DNA from: Zobellia uliginosa
Lineage (GTDB): Bacteria > Bacteroidota > Bacteroidia > Flavobacteriales > Flavobacteriaceae
NCBI RefSeq assembly: GCF_900156625.1
Contig: NZ_FTOB01000001.1
Coordinates: 620,001-684,000, forward strand
DNA: 64,000 nt
Direction of reading: 5' to 3'
Below, piece after piece: positions 1-8,129 of the stretch (positions are counted from its first letter, which is position 1; the number at the start of each line of letters is the position of its first letter). The position numbers and the translations under genes are program-made. The notes beneath the pieces were generated by a model that did no database searches, was not told the DNA's origin, and saw nothing but the letters and a program-made list of their open reading frames with translations.

Positions 1-1
1 A

Positions 2-1504
2 AAGTGGAACGATTTCTTGGTCGACTTTTCGAAAAACAGAATCACGGAAGAAACGATGCAGTTGCTTTTACAGCTGGCCGAAGAAGTGAATTTGGCCGAT
101 GCCATTAAAAAGCAATTCGATGGAGACCTGATCAACCAAACCGAAGGGCGTGCGGTGTTACATACCGCATTAAGGGCCAAAAAGTCCGATACCATTCTCG
201 TTGACGGCAAGAATGTTGTAGAGGAAGTCTATCAGGTAAAAGAACATATAAAGGCGTTTACTGATAATGTAATTTCTGGAAAGGCCACAGGGTATACTGG
301 CAAGGCGTTTACCGATGTCGTGAACATTGGTATTGGTGGATCTGATTTAGGTCCCGCAATGGTCGTTGAGGCCTTAAAATTCTATAAGAACCATCTAAAG
401 CTTCATTTTGTAAGTAATGTAGATGGAGACCATGTCAACGAGGTGTTAAAAGAACTTGATCCGGAGACCACTCTTTTTGTGGTGGTATCGAAGACCTTTA
501 CTACACAAGAGACCCTCGGTAATGCTACTACCATAAAAAAATGGTTCTTAAAACATGGTACGCAAGAAGATATTGCCAAGCATTTTGCTGCGGTATCTAC
601 AAATACCGAGGCCATTGCCGAATTCGGTATTGCTGCCGATAATGTATTTCCGATGTGGGATTGGGTCGGCGGCCGTTTTTCCCTATGGAGCGCTGTAGGA
701 CTTTCGATTGCGTTGGCAGTGGGTTTTGATCATTTTGATGAGCTGCTATCGGGAGCCAATGAAATGGACGAGCATTTCAAAAACACCGATTTTAAAGATA
801 ATATTCCGGTTGTATTGGCGCTATTGAGCGTTTGGTACAATAATTTCTATGGGGCCGAAACCGAGGCCATCATTCCCTATGCTCAATATTTGAGTAGGTT
901 TTCCGCTTATTTGCAGCAAGGTATAATGGAGAGTAATGGTAAAAGCGTAGATCGTAATGGTAAACGTGTGGGTTATGAAACCGGTACTATTATATGGGGC
1001 GAACCAGGAACCAATTCACAACACGCCTTCTTTCAGCTGATCCACCAAGGAACAAAAATCATTCCCGTTGACTTTATCGGTTATAAGAAATCATTGCATG
1101 GAGACACTGATCACCACAATAAACTAATGGCCAATTTCTTTGCGCAGACCGAAGCCTTAATGAACGGTAAAACCGAAGAGCAGGTGCGTGAAGAGTTGCA
1201 AAGTAAGGGGGTTAGTGAAAACGAGATGGAAAAACTATCGCCTTTTAAGGTCTTCGAAGGTAACAAGCCTACCAATACAATTCTGATAGACCAATTGACG
1301 CCTAAGAGCTTGGGAAGCTTAATTGCGCTGTACGAACACAAAATATTTGTTCAAGGCGTGATTTGGAACATCTTCAGCTATGATCAATGGGGCGTTGAAC
1401 TGGGCAAGCAGTTGGCGGGTACGATTTTGAAGGATATTCAAGGTTCAGAAATTGCTGATCATGATGGTTCTACTTTGCAACTTTTAAGATATTTTAAGAG
1501 TTAG
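2..1504 (+). CDS. pgi: Glucose-6-phosphate isomerase, 5' end cut by window edge
   Basis: Interconverts glucose 6-phosphate and fructose 6-phosphate in the cytoplasm (glycolysis and gluconeogenesis). The reading frame is open from base 2, so the start lies outside the window; the TTG at 17 is an internal Leu codon. About 500 residues are visible against roughly 545 for the family. Both PGI signatures are present: [11 protein letters not shown] in the middle and [19 protein letters not shown] further on. The sugar-phosphate-binding GGSDLGP segment and [11 protein letters not shown] are also intact. No convincing terminator follows; the next gene starts about 170 bp downstream with its own promoter-like box. 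Confidence 0.97.
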   Translation, partial: KWNDFLVDFSKNRITEETMQLLLQLAEEVNLADAIKKQFDGDLINQTEGRAVLHTALRAKKSDTILVDGKNVVEEVYQVKEHIKAFTDNVISGKATGYTGKAFTDVVNIGIGGSDLGPAMVVEALKFYKNHLKLHFVSNVDGDHVNEVLKELDPETTLFVVVSKTFTTQETLGNATTIKKWFLKHGTQEDIAKHFAAVSTNTEAIAEFGIAADNVFPMWDWVGGRFSLWSAVGLSIALAVGFDHFDELLSGANEMDEHFKNTDFKDNIPVVLALLSVWYNNFYGAETEAIIPYAQYLSRFSAYLQQGIMESNGKSVDRNGKRVGYETGTIIWGEPGTNSQHAFFQLIHQGTKIIPVDFIGYKKSLHGDTDHHNKLMANFFAQTEALMNGKTEEQVREELQSKGVSENEMEKLSPFKVFEGNKPTNTILIDQLTPKSLGSLIALYEHKIFVQGVIWNIFSYDQWGVELGKQLAGTILKDIQGSEIADHDGSTLQLLRYFKS

Positions 1505-1578
1505 AATAAGGTTTTCTCAGTTTTTGTAAATGTGGGCGTAACTTCCTGTTTTTAAGGGATAATTCGCCCTCATATTAG

Positions 1579-1586
1579 TATATTTG
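1579..1586 (+). promoter_or_regulatory. Putative -7 promoter box for the TonB receptor gene
   Basis: TATATTTG matches the Bacteroidota primary-sigma -7 consensus TAnnTTTG. It lies 88 bp before the ATG at 1674. No clear -33 TTG is seen at the usual spacing, so this rests on the -7 match alone. A short hairpin (AAGGTTA/TAACCTT, 1591-1607) follows in the presumed leader. Confidence 0.35.
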
Positions 1587-1673
1587 CGAAAAGGTTATTT
1601 AACCTTCCCTTAACATTCGTGCTCATAAAATGCAGCACTTTTGCAGCAAACTGAAAACGTAAAAACAGAACAA

Positions 1674-4283
1674 ATGAAAAAAATGTACTTCGCTTGGGTC
1701 GCATTTCTAATGACGGCAATGGCTTTTTCACAGGGAACCATTACAGGTACTGTTATTGATGGCGAACTTAATGAACCACTGCCAGGGGCTAGTGTTGTTC
1801 TGCAAGGAACAACCAACGGAACCTCGACGGATTTTGATGGTCAGTTCAAAATTGAAACGACCAAAAACACAGGAACGCTTGTCGTTTCTTATATTGGATA
1901 TACATCTAAAAAAGTGGCCTTTACCAGTGCCGGTGATATCGGTCGGATTGTGTTGGAACCAGATGCGGAGCAATTGGGCGAAGTTGTTGTTGTTGGTTCG
2001 GGGATTATTGACCTTGCCGGTTCTCGGGAAACACCGATAGCCGTATCTACTATTGGTGTGGCTGAGATTCAAACGAAAGGTGTGGGGAATGTTGAGTTTC
2101 CTGAAATAATGAAAAATACTCCAAACGTATATGTTTCCAACCAAGCAGGTGGTTTTGGTGATTCGCAAATGTACTTAAGGGGATTTGATCAATCGAATAC
2201 AGCCTTCCTTTTGAACGGTCAACCTATTAACGGTATGGAAGATGGTAAAATGTACTGGTCTAACTGGTCAGGTATAACCGATGTTGCAAATGCCGTACAG
2301 GTTCAAAGAGGTTTGGGGTCTTCAAAATTGGCCATCTCTTCCGTAGGGGGAACAATAAATATCGTTTCCAAATCTATGGATAGGGAAGAAGGTGGTTTTG
2401 TACGTTTTATAGCGGGTAATGATAGTTATGCGAAAACTACAGTGTCTTATAATTCGGGACTTCAAGGAAAGTGGGCTTATTCAGTTCTTTTGGATCACTG
2501 GCAAGGACATAGGAAGTATGCAAGTGGGACAAGGGGGCAAGGTCAAAATTACTTTGTTTCGGTAGGATATGTTCCAAATGAGAACCACACCATTAACTTC
2601 TTATTGACAGGTGCCCCACAATGGCATGGTCAAAACTATTCCAAAGATTTGGAAGAGTATGAGCAATATGGTGAAAAATACAATGATAATGCTGGTTTCT
2701 TAGATGGTGAATGGACTACCTGGAGAAAAAATTATTATCACAAACCGGTTGCCAACCTAAACTGGGACTGGGAGATTAATGAAAAGAAAACGTTATCCAC
2801 TGTATTGTACGCCTCTTGGGGTAGAGGTGGGGGAACAGGTGCGTTAGGTGCAGGTGCTGATACCTATGACCTTTTGACATCTGATAAAGGATTAGCTGAT
2901 TTTGATGCCGTATACGCCAATAACTTGGCCGAGTCTGATGCCAATAATTTGGGGTCTTATAATAATGGAGGGGTAATCAGGTCATCGGTCAATAACCACA
3001 ACTGGTATGGTTTGATTACAAACTATAATTACGATACCCAAGAAAATTGGTCTTTCAATGCTGGGGCCGATTTTAGATTTTATAAAGGAACACACTTCAG
3101 GCAACTAGTTGATTTATTGGGCTTGGATGGTTTTAAGGACAACTATAAATCAGCAAGAAGGGATAGTGACTATGTATTGTCTGAAACCTTTAAGGCAGAT
3201 CCTTGGTCAGCACTTTTCGATTATGCCGATGCCGACCAGAGATATGATAGGGATTACTCGGAATGGATTAATTACCAAGGTGTCTTCGGTCAAGCTGAAT
3301 ATGCAAATAATGGTTTTTCAGGATTTTTTCAAGGGGCATTATCTAACCAATCTTATGAAAGAGAGGAAAGGTATACAACCCTTACAGATGAAAAGTCTGA
3401 AAAAATCAATAAACTTGGATATAATCTAAAGGGTGGTTTGGCCTATGAATTTGTTGAAAATCATAAGATTTTTGCCAACGCAGGATATTATTCCCGTCAA
3501 CCGTTTTTAGATAATATTTTCGAAAATGTAATTGAAGGAAATGAGTTGGTCGACAATGGAGATGTGGATAACGAAGAAATATTGGGCTTAGAGGCTGGAT
3601 ATAGGTTTGCGTCTGGAGATATTGTCTTCAATCTTAATGCATACTATACCAATTGGAAAAACAGGTTCTTATCTGTTGGGGGGTCAACATTGGTGAATGG
3701 GGTTGATACTGATGTTTATTATTATTATACCGGTATTGCTCAGGTACACAAGGGATTAGAGGCCGATTTCAAATATAGGCCGTCTACAGCGCTAATGCTG
3801 AGATGGTATGGTACAATCGGAGATTGGGAATATGATGGAACAACACCTTATCGTATTCAATTACAAGATCAAGGTTCTGGAACAAGTGATGTTTTGGAAA
3901 GAGGGGAAATTGATTTAACGGGAACTTATGTCGGTAATGCACCACAGGTTTCTACTGGTTTTGGTCTTGATGTAGATGTGCTTAAGAATCTTAGTTTTGA
4001 TGTTGACATGAATATCTACACGAAACTATATGGGTTTGTTGATACTGAGGATGTAATTGCCGGAGCTAATAGTGGAGAGGTCTATCAAGCTGAGAGATTG
4101 CCTGCATATACTTTGTTTGATGCCGGATTAACATATGATTTTAGTCTTGGGGGAAATGACCTTAGGCTTAGAGGTAACGTTTATAACTTGTTTGGTGAAA
4201 ACTTTATCAATCAAAAAGATCAGTATGGTTACTACTTAGGTAATGGTACTACTTATAACGTTAGTCTTCGTTTTAATTTCTAA
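1674..4283 (+). CDS. TonB-dependent outer membrane receptor with carboxypeptidase-regulatory-like domain
   Basis: Outer-membrane active transporter of about 869 residues; the substrate is unknown. The ATG at 1674 is preferred over an upstream in-frame TTG (1641) because it begins a clean signal peptide (KKMYFAWVAFLMTAMAFSQ). Residues about 22-105 form a CarboxypepD_reg-like domain (GTITGTVIDGELNEPLPGAS, then DFDGQF). A plug domain follows at about 115-235 (FLLNGQPINGMEDG, VQVQRGLGSS) and then a long beta-barrel ending in the terminal Phe typical of outer-membrane proteins. No SusD-like partner is adjacent. A strong terminator lies 30 bp after the stop, so it appears monocistronic. Close relatives transport metal chelates, vitamins or oligomers; the sequence does not decide which. 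Confidence 0.9.
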   Translation: MKKMYFAWVAFLMTAMAFSQGTITGTVIDGELNEPLPGASVVLQGTTNGTSTDFDGQFKIETTKNTGTLVVSYIGYTSKKVAFTSAGDIGRIVLEPDAEQLGEVVVVGSGIIDLAGSRETPIAVSTIGVAEIQTKGVGNVEFPEIMKNTPNVYVSNQAGGFGDSQMYLRGFDQSNTAFLLNGQPINGMEDGKMYWSNWSGITDVANAVQVQRGLGSSKLAISSVGGTINIVSKSMDREEGGFVRFIAGNDSYAKTTVSYNSGLQGKWAYSVLLDHWQGHRKYASGTRGQGQNYFVSVGYVPNENHTINFLLTGAPQWHGQNYSKDLEEYEQYGEKYNDNAGFLDGEWTTWRKNYYHKPVANLNWDWEINEKKTLSTVLYASWGRGGGTGALGAGADTYDLLTSDKGLADFDAVYANNLAESDANNLGSYNNGGVIRSSVNNHNWYGLITNYNYDTQENWSFNAGADFRFYKGTHFRQLVDLLGLDGFKDNYKSARRDSDYVLSETFKADPWSALFDYADADQRYDRDYSEWINYQGVFGQAEYANNGFSGFFQGALSNQSYEREERYTTLTDEKSEKINKLGYNLKGGLAYEFVENHKIFANAGYYSRQPFLDNIFENVIEGNELVDNGDVDNEEILGLEAGYRFASGDIVFNLNAYYTNWKNRFLSVGGSTLVNGVDTDVYYYYTGIAQVHKGLEADFKYRPSTALMLRWYGTIGDWEYDGTTPYRIQLQDQGSGTSDVLERGEIDLTGTYVGNAPQVSTGFGLDVDVLKNLSFDVDMNIYTKLYGFVDTEDVIAGANSGEVYQAERLPAYTLFDAGLTYDFSLGGNDLRLRGNVYNLFGENFINQKDQYGYYLGNGTTYNVSLRFNF

Positions 4284-4312
4284 ACATTGAACCTAAAGAA
4301 AGAGTTTGAAAA

Positions 4313-4337
4313 CCCTGCCAACTGGCAGGGTTTTTTT
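4313..4337 (+). terminator. Rho-independent terminator after TonB receptor
   Basis: Perfect stem CCCTGCC/GGCAGGG with an AACT loop followed by seven T residues, 30 bp downstream of the receptor stop. Confidence 0.9.
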
Positions 4338-4380
4338 ATGCTCAAAATTCAGTACATTTAAAGCTTAAAATATAACTACT

Positions 4381-4821
4381 ATGTACGAAATTATTCAAGT
4401 TGTTCACTCTTACTTGGCTTATGTTGTTCTTGGCCTTTTATTCTTTGCGGTCGCCAATGCCATAATGGGTTTGGTAGGCAATAAAATGTTTACCATGGAA
4501 AAGGACTTGCGACTAAGTCTTTTTACCTTGATTCTTGCCCATATTCAGCTGTTGATAGGCCTAATCTTATATTTTGTCTCTCCGAGCGGATTACAGGCAA
4601 TTCAGACCCTTGGTATGGGAGGGTTAAACGCTGCATCAAGATTATTGGCAGTAGAGCACCCGTTCATTAATATTATCGCCATCGTCTTGATTACCATAGG
4701 TTGGTCGCGTCATAAAAAGTTTGTGGAAGGGAATAAAAAATTTAAGAGCATTGCCATTTTCTATGGTTTGGGACTTGTACTGATTCTCAGTCGTATTCCT
4801 TGGGGCCAATGGCTCAATTAG
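4381..4821 (+). CDS. Four-helix inner membrane protein, cytochrome b-like
   Basis: A 146-residue protein with four hydrophobic segments at about residues 8-30, 45-67, 88-107 and 120-140. Histidines sit near the ends of helices (HSYLAY, LAHIQLL, EHPFINI), which in flavobacterial relatives has led to labels such as cytochrome B. Whether it binds haem cannot be decided from sequence; there is no CXXCH motif. It lies between two terminated or independent units and shares no obvious operon. The final segment RIPWGQWLN is distinctive. Family assignment is from memory and tentative; the membrane topology is visible in the sequence. Confidence 0.75.
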   Translation: MYEIIQVVHSYLAYVVLGLLFFAVANAIMGLVGNKMFTMEKDLRLSLFTLILAHIQLLIGLILYFVSPSGLQAIQTLGMGGLNAASRLLAVEHPFINIIAIVLITIGWSRHKKFVEGNKKFKSIAIFYGLGLVLILSRIPWGQWLN

Positions 4822-4865
4822 TTCTAGGTGAATATCACTTTTAAAACCAACTTAAATTTTATAAT

Positions 4866-5459
4866 ATGAAACATATTGCCCTAGCTGTATTGCTGCTTTT
4901 TACGTTCACGACCTTTGCTCAAGAAAAAGAACTTTTTAATGGGAAGGACCTTGAGGGGTGGACCGTCTATGGCACGGAAAAATGGTATGTAGAAGACGGC
5001 CTGTTGATCTGCGAAAGTGGTCCCGATAAACAATATGGTTATTTGGCAACGGATAAGCACTACAAAAATTTTGAGTTGACCTTAGAATTTAAACAAGAGG
5101 CCAACGGTAATAGTGGTGTCTTTATTCGCTCAACGGTCGATGGTACCAAGGTAAGCGGTTGGCAGGTAGAGGTAGCTCCTCCCGGCCATAGTACTGGAGG
5201 GGTGTACGAATCATACGGTCGTGGCTGGTTGATAAAACCTGAAGCCGGGAAAGATAAAGCCCTAAAAATGGGTGAATGGAATACCATGAAAATTAGGGTC
5301 GATGGAGACAACATTACCTCATGGTTGAACGGTACCGAAATGATTACGCTTACCGATAAGACTATTGGTGCAGGAGAAGGTTCTGTAGCACTCCAAATTC
5401 ACGATGGTGGTGGTATTAAAGTGAAATGGAGAAATATTAAGATTAAAACACTTCAATAA
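4866..5459 (+). CDS. Secreted DUF1080 (3-keto-disaccharide hydrolase-like) protein
   Basis: A 197-residue protein with a signal peptide (KHIALAVLLLFTFTTFAQ) followed by one DUF1080 domain: ELFNGKDLEGW at the start, then NGNSGVFIRS and LQIHDGGGIKVKWRNIKI at the end. The domain has a concanavalin/LamG-like beta-sandwich fold, and some members hydrolyse 3-keto-glycosides. This is the short single-domain form, likely periplasmic or exported. It starts 44 bp after the preceding membrane-protein gene, so they may share a transcript. The substrate is unknown; glycan processing is inferred from the family. Confidence 0.85.
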   Translation: MKHIALAVLLLFTFTTFAQEKELFNGKDLEGWTVYGTEKWYVEDGLLICESGPDKQYGYLATDKHYKNFELTLEFKQEANGNSGVFIRSTVDGTKVSGWQVEVAPPGHSTGGVYESYGRGWLIKPEAGKDKALKMGEWNTMKIRVDGDNITSWLNGTEMITLTDKTIGAGEGSVALQIHDGGGIKVKWRNIKIKTLQ

Positions 5460-5462
5460 AAA

Positions 5463-5600
5463 TTAGTCTGCAGGTTTGGCTTGATGCTCTGCAGAGAGCG
5501 GAATAATCAAATGATTTTTAAGTAGAATCGCATTTGGTCAATGTCTCGAAGGTAGGGTCTTCTCGGTGAACTTTTAAATGCTGGTAAAAATTATTTTTTT
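5463..5600 (-). pseudogene. Possible frameshifted remnant of a protein-coding gene
   Basis: On the minus strand one frame reads VHREDPTFETLTKCDS and then hits a stop. A neighbouring frame immediately continues ILLKNHLIIPLSAEHQAKP to a TAA at 5463-5465. The two pieces join smoothly if one frameshift is assumed, as for the C-terminal tail of a decayed gene. No start or N-terminal part is visible, and I do not recognise the family. Chance protein-like translation in a 317-bp intergenic gap is the alternative. Confidence 0.25.
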
Positions 5601-5642
5601 ACTAGAAGCCCTAAAATATTTTCAGACATTAAGACGTTATCG

Positions 5643-5685
5643 AATAGGTGTAAGCAGAATAAACTTACACCTATTTTAGTTTTTT
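5643..5685 (+). terminator. Rho-independent terminator
   Basis: A 12-bp perfect stem AATAGGTGTAAG/CTTACACCTATT with a 9-nt loop, followed by a T-rich run. It lies between the DUF1080 gene and the MORN-repeat gene and separates them transcriptionally. Confidence 0.8.
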
Positions 5686-5776
5686 ATGTCAAATTTTTAA
5701 AGGAAGAACAAAGGTGTTGTTCGGCTTTTATTATTTACAGACCTTTTTATAAATACTAGATAATTGTAATCTTATT

Positions 5777-6907
5777 ATGAAATTCGATAGTAAAAAATCA
5801 CCTAAAGGTATTTTGGTTTTATTTTTAGTAATGTTCGTAACGACCGTGTCTATTGCCCAGAAGAACGGGGCAAAGACTATAGAGTATGTGCGTACGGCTA
5901 AATTTGGGAAGGAAATCGTTTATTATGGGGAAAACAATGAGGTACTCAATGGTACTTTCAAAATAGCCGAAAGGTCTGGTGCTTACAGTGAAGCCAATTT
6001 TATAGATGGAAAACCGGATGGAAAATGGATGGCTTATGATAGTTCTGGGAGACTTGAGTTTTACTCTACTTTCGTTATGGGAGTGGGTAATGGCAAAGGG
6101 GAATCGTACGCCCAAGATGGTAGTGTTCTTAATACATATATGTATAAAAATGGGGAAAACGACGGAGAATGGACCTATCGAAATGCCAAGGGAGTATATA
6201 AAATAGAGAATTACAAAGAAGGTTCAAAAGAGGGAAAATGGACCAGTATTACTCGAGATTCTAACGGTAAGGTAACTTCAACGACAACGGAGTATTATAA
6301 GGCAAATCAACCAACTGGTAAATGGGAGCGTAAAAATGGAGAGGGTAAGACGATTTGGTTAAAAGTCTATACGGGGCCCAAATCATATGCCGAAACCGAA
6401 TATTTTGAAAATGGAAAAGTGCGATCCTTGGAGACTTATGCCGATGGCAAGCGAAACGGTAAACAGGAATCGTACTATGCTAACGGCTTTAAAAAAGAAG
6501 AATCCAAATACGATCAGGGTCTCAAGGTGATGGAAAAAAAGTACCATGACAATGGTAAATTGGCCTTTTCCGCTACTTACAATGCTAATGGGCCTATTGG
6601 GGTTAGGGAGGAATACAATAAGAAGGGTATAAAAACAAGGCATACCCCTTATGATGACGGACGTTTGCAAGGCGTAGATATTACCTATAATTTCAATACG
6701 GGAAACAAATATGTTGAAAAAGAGTATAAGGATGGCATCGTTGATGGTATCTATAAGGAATATTATCCTAATGGGGAATTAGCCACCGAAGGGCAATATG
6801 TCAAGGGGCAGCGAGAAGGAAAATGGAAGTATTACAAAGCGGGAAAAGTAACAAGGGAGATTCAATTTAAAAACGACAGTCAAGTTTCCGAAAAAAGATT
6901 TGATTAG
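5777..6907 (+). CDS. Secreted MORN/YwqK-type repeat protein
   Basis: A 376-residue protein with an N-terminal export signal (KGILVLFLVMFVTTVSIAQ, about residues 9-28). Most of the rest is tandem beta-hairpin repeats of roughly 22-25 residues with the pattern YYxNGKxxxExxYxxGxxxGxWxxY, for example EYYPNGELATEGQYVKGQRE near the C-terminus. Such repeats match MORN_2, which databases often label YwqK-family antitoxin after a Bacillus protein. That name says nothing about function here: there is no toxin gene next to it and the protein is exported. A periplasmic or surface scaffold is plausible but inferred. It converges on the nuclease gene 54 bp away. Confidence 0.8.
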   Translation: MKFDSKKSPKGILVLFLVMFVTTVSIAQKNGAKTIEYVRTAKFGKEIVYYGENNEVLNGTFKIAERSGAYSEANFIDGKPDGKWMAYDSSGRLEFYSTFVMGVGNGKGESYAQDGSVLNTYMYKNGENDGEWTYRNAKGVYKIENYKEGSKEGKWTSITRDSNGKVTSTTTEYYKANQPTGKWERKNGEGKTIWLKVYTGPKSYAETEYFENGKVRSLETYADGKRNGKQESYYANGFKKEESKYDQGLKVMEKKYHDNGKLAFSATYNANGPIGVREEYNKKGIKTRHTPYDDGRLQGVDITYNFNTGNKYVEKEYKDGIVDGIYKEYYPNGELATEGQYVKGQREGKWKYYKAGKVTREIQFKNDSQVSEKRFD

Positions 6908-6961
6908 TAGCCGCTCCTATTGTTGAACATTGGGTAAGCTATACGATTTTCTAGTGCTCTG

Positions 6962-8008
6962 TTAGGGATGCAATACCGGTTTGATCAAATAAATATAGAC
7001 CGGAAAATGGTCCGAATACCCGCCCGTGTAGCTGCCTCCCGAATAGGTTCGTTTGGGGTATCCCTTGTATCGGCCCTTTTTCGTAACCAAGTAAGGAGCG
7101 TTAAAAATCCCTGCTTTCCAAAACGTATAACTCCCTTCTAAAGGTTGCAAAAGGTTTTGGGTAAAGAATATCTGGTCAAACAAATTCCATTGGTCCCTAT
7201 AGGCCAAAGAACCTATTCCTTTTTTGTATATTTTTTCCATGGGGTTGTATAGATCCTTACCTTCCAGTTGACTGACTTTTCCAACGGTTTTGAGTACTTT
7301 TTTAAAGCTGTCGTTGGTAGGGTCATCGTTAAAATCGCCCATGCTTATAATTTTGGCATTCGCGTCTAGCCGCTGAACCGAATCTATAATATGTTTGTTG
7401 AGTTTGGCGGCGGCCATCCGGTTGGGTCTACTTCTCGCTTCTCCCCCGCTACGGGAAGGCCAATGGTTTACGATAAAAAATAGCTGCTCGTCATCCAATA
7501 GACCGCCGACTATGAGTTGGTCTCTAGTGTAGTTTCTTTCGCCATCTTCATTGATCAATACCAAACGATGACTTGAAGATGAGGTGGGCAAGAAGGCCTT
7601 CTTTTTGTAGAGTAGGGCAACATCTATACCTCGTTCGTCGGGCGAATCGTAATGTACGACGCCGTAATCTTTTGTAATCAAATTTGGGTGATGTAATAGG
7701 TCTTCTATAACCTTTCGGTTTTCGACTTCACAAACACCAATGATATCGGGTGAAGTCTTACTGGTGCTAGATCCGATTTCCGATAATACGCGGGAAAGGT
7801 GGTCGAGTTTTTTTCTATAACGTTCATGGGTCCATTGATCTTTTCCTTCGGGTGTGCGGTCGTCATCGAATGTAAGACTGTCGTTTTCGGTGTCGAATAG
7901 GTTTTCCAGATTGTAGAATGCAATGGTGCGAATACGGTAGGGTTTGTTTTGCTGTGAATTGGCCAAGAATACGAGCAAAAGAAAAACTAGGGTAATTCTA
8001 AATTTCAT
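6962..8008 (-). CDS. Secreted endonuclease/exonuclease/phosphatase-family protein
   Basis: A 348-residue protein with a signal peptide (KFRITLVFLLLVFLANSQ) and one EEP (DNase I-like) domain. Metal and catalytic motifs in order are AFYNLENLFDTEND, IGVCEVENRKVIEDLL, FIVNHWPSRSGGE, ISMGDFNDDPTNDS and the closing GGYSDHFPVYIYL with the catalytic SDH. Family members cut nucleic acids or phosphoesters. Export predicts action outside the cell or in the periplasm. It is transcribed away from a TonB receptor and a DUF5689/lamin-tail lipoprotein. Those three families together suggest extracellular DNA or phosphoester use (inference). Activity on DNA is not proven by sequence alone. Confidence 0.88.
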   Translation of the reverse strand: MKFRITLVFLLLVFLANSQQNKPYRIRTIAFYNLENLFDTENDSLTFDDDRTPEGKDQWTHERYRKKLDHLSRVLSEIGSSTSKTSPDIIGVCEVENRKVIEDLLHHPNLITKDYGVVHYDSPDERGIDVALLYKKKAFLPTSSSSHRLVLINEDGERNYTRDQLIVGGLLDDEQLFFIVNHWPSRSGGEARSRPNRMAAAKLNKHIIDSVQRLDANAKIISMGDFNDDPTNDSFKKVLKTVGKVSQLEGKDLYNPMEKIYKKGIGSLAYRDQWNLFDQIFFTQNLLQPLEGSYTFWKAGIFNAPYLVTKKGRYKGYPKRTYSGGSYTGGYSDHFPVYIYLIKPVLHP

Positions 8009-8062
8009 AGTATCAGTGATATAAAAAAATCATTTAACGAAAAAACAGTTTTTGTTGTAGGG

Positions 8063-8070
8063 TATTTTTG
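8063..8070 (+). promoter_or_regulatory. Possible -7 promoter box
   Basis: TATTTTTG fits TAnnTTTG and lies 60 bp before the TonB receptor start at 8130, in the divergent intergenic region. No -33 element is evident at normal spacing. Confidence 0.3.
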
Positions 8071-8129
8071 TAGGAATTTAGAAAATTTTTATATATTGAA
8101 AGGGTTTGTGGAATATTAAATCTTGGTGA

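Noticed and set aside
1728-2168. Minus-strand open frame of 146 codons
   Set aside because: Antisense to the carboxypeptidase-like and plug domains of the TonB receptor.
5777-6907. Antitoxin role implied by the YwqK-family label
   Set aside because: The label reflects MORN-like repeats only; the protein is exported and no toxin gene adjoins it.
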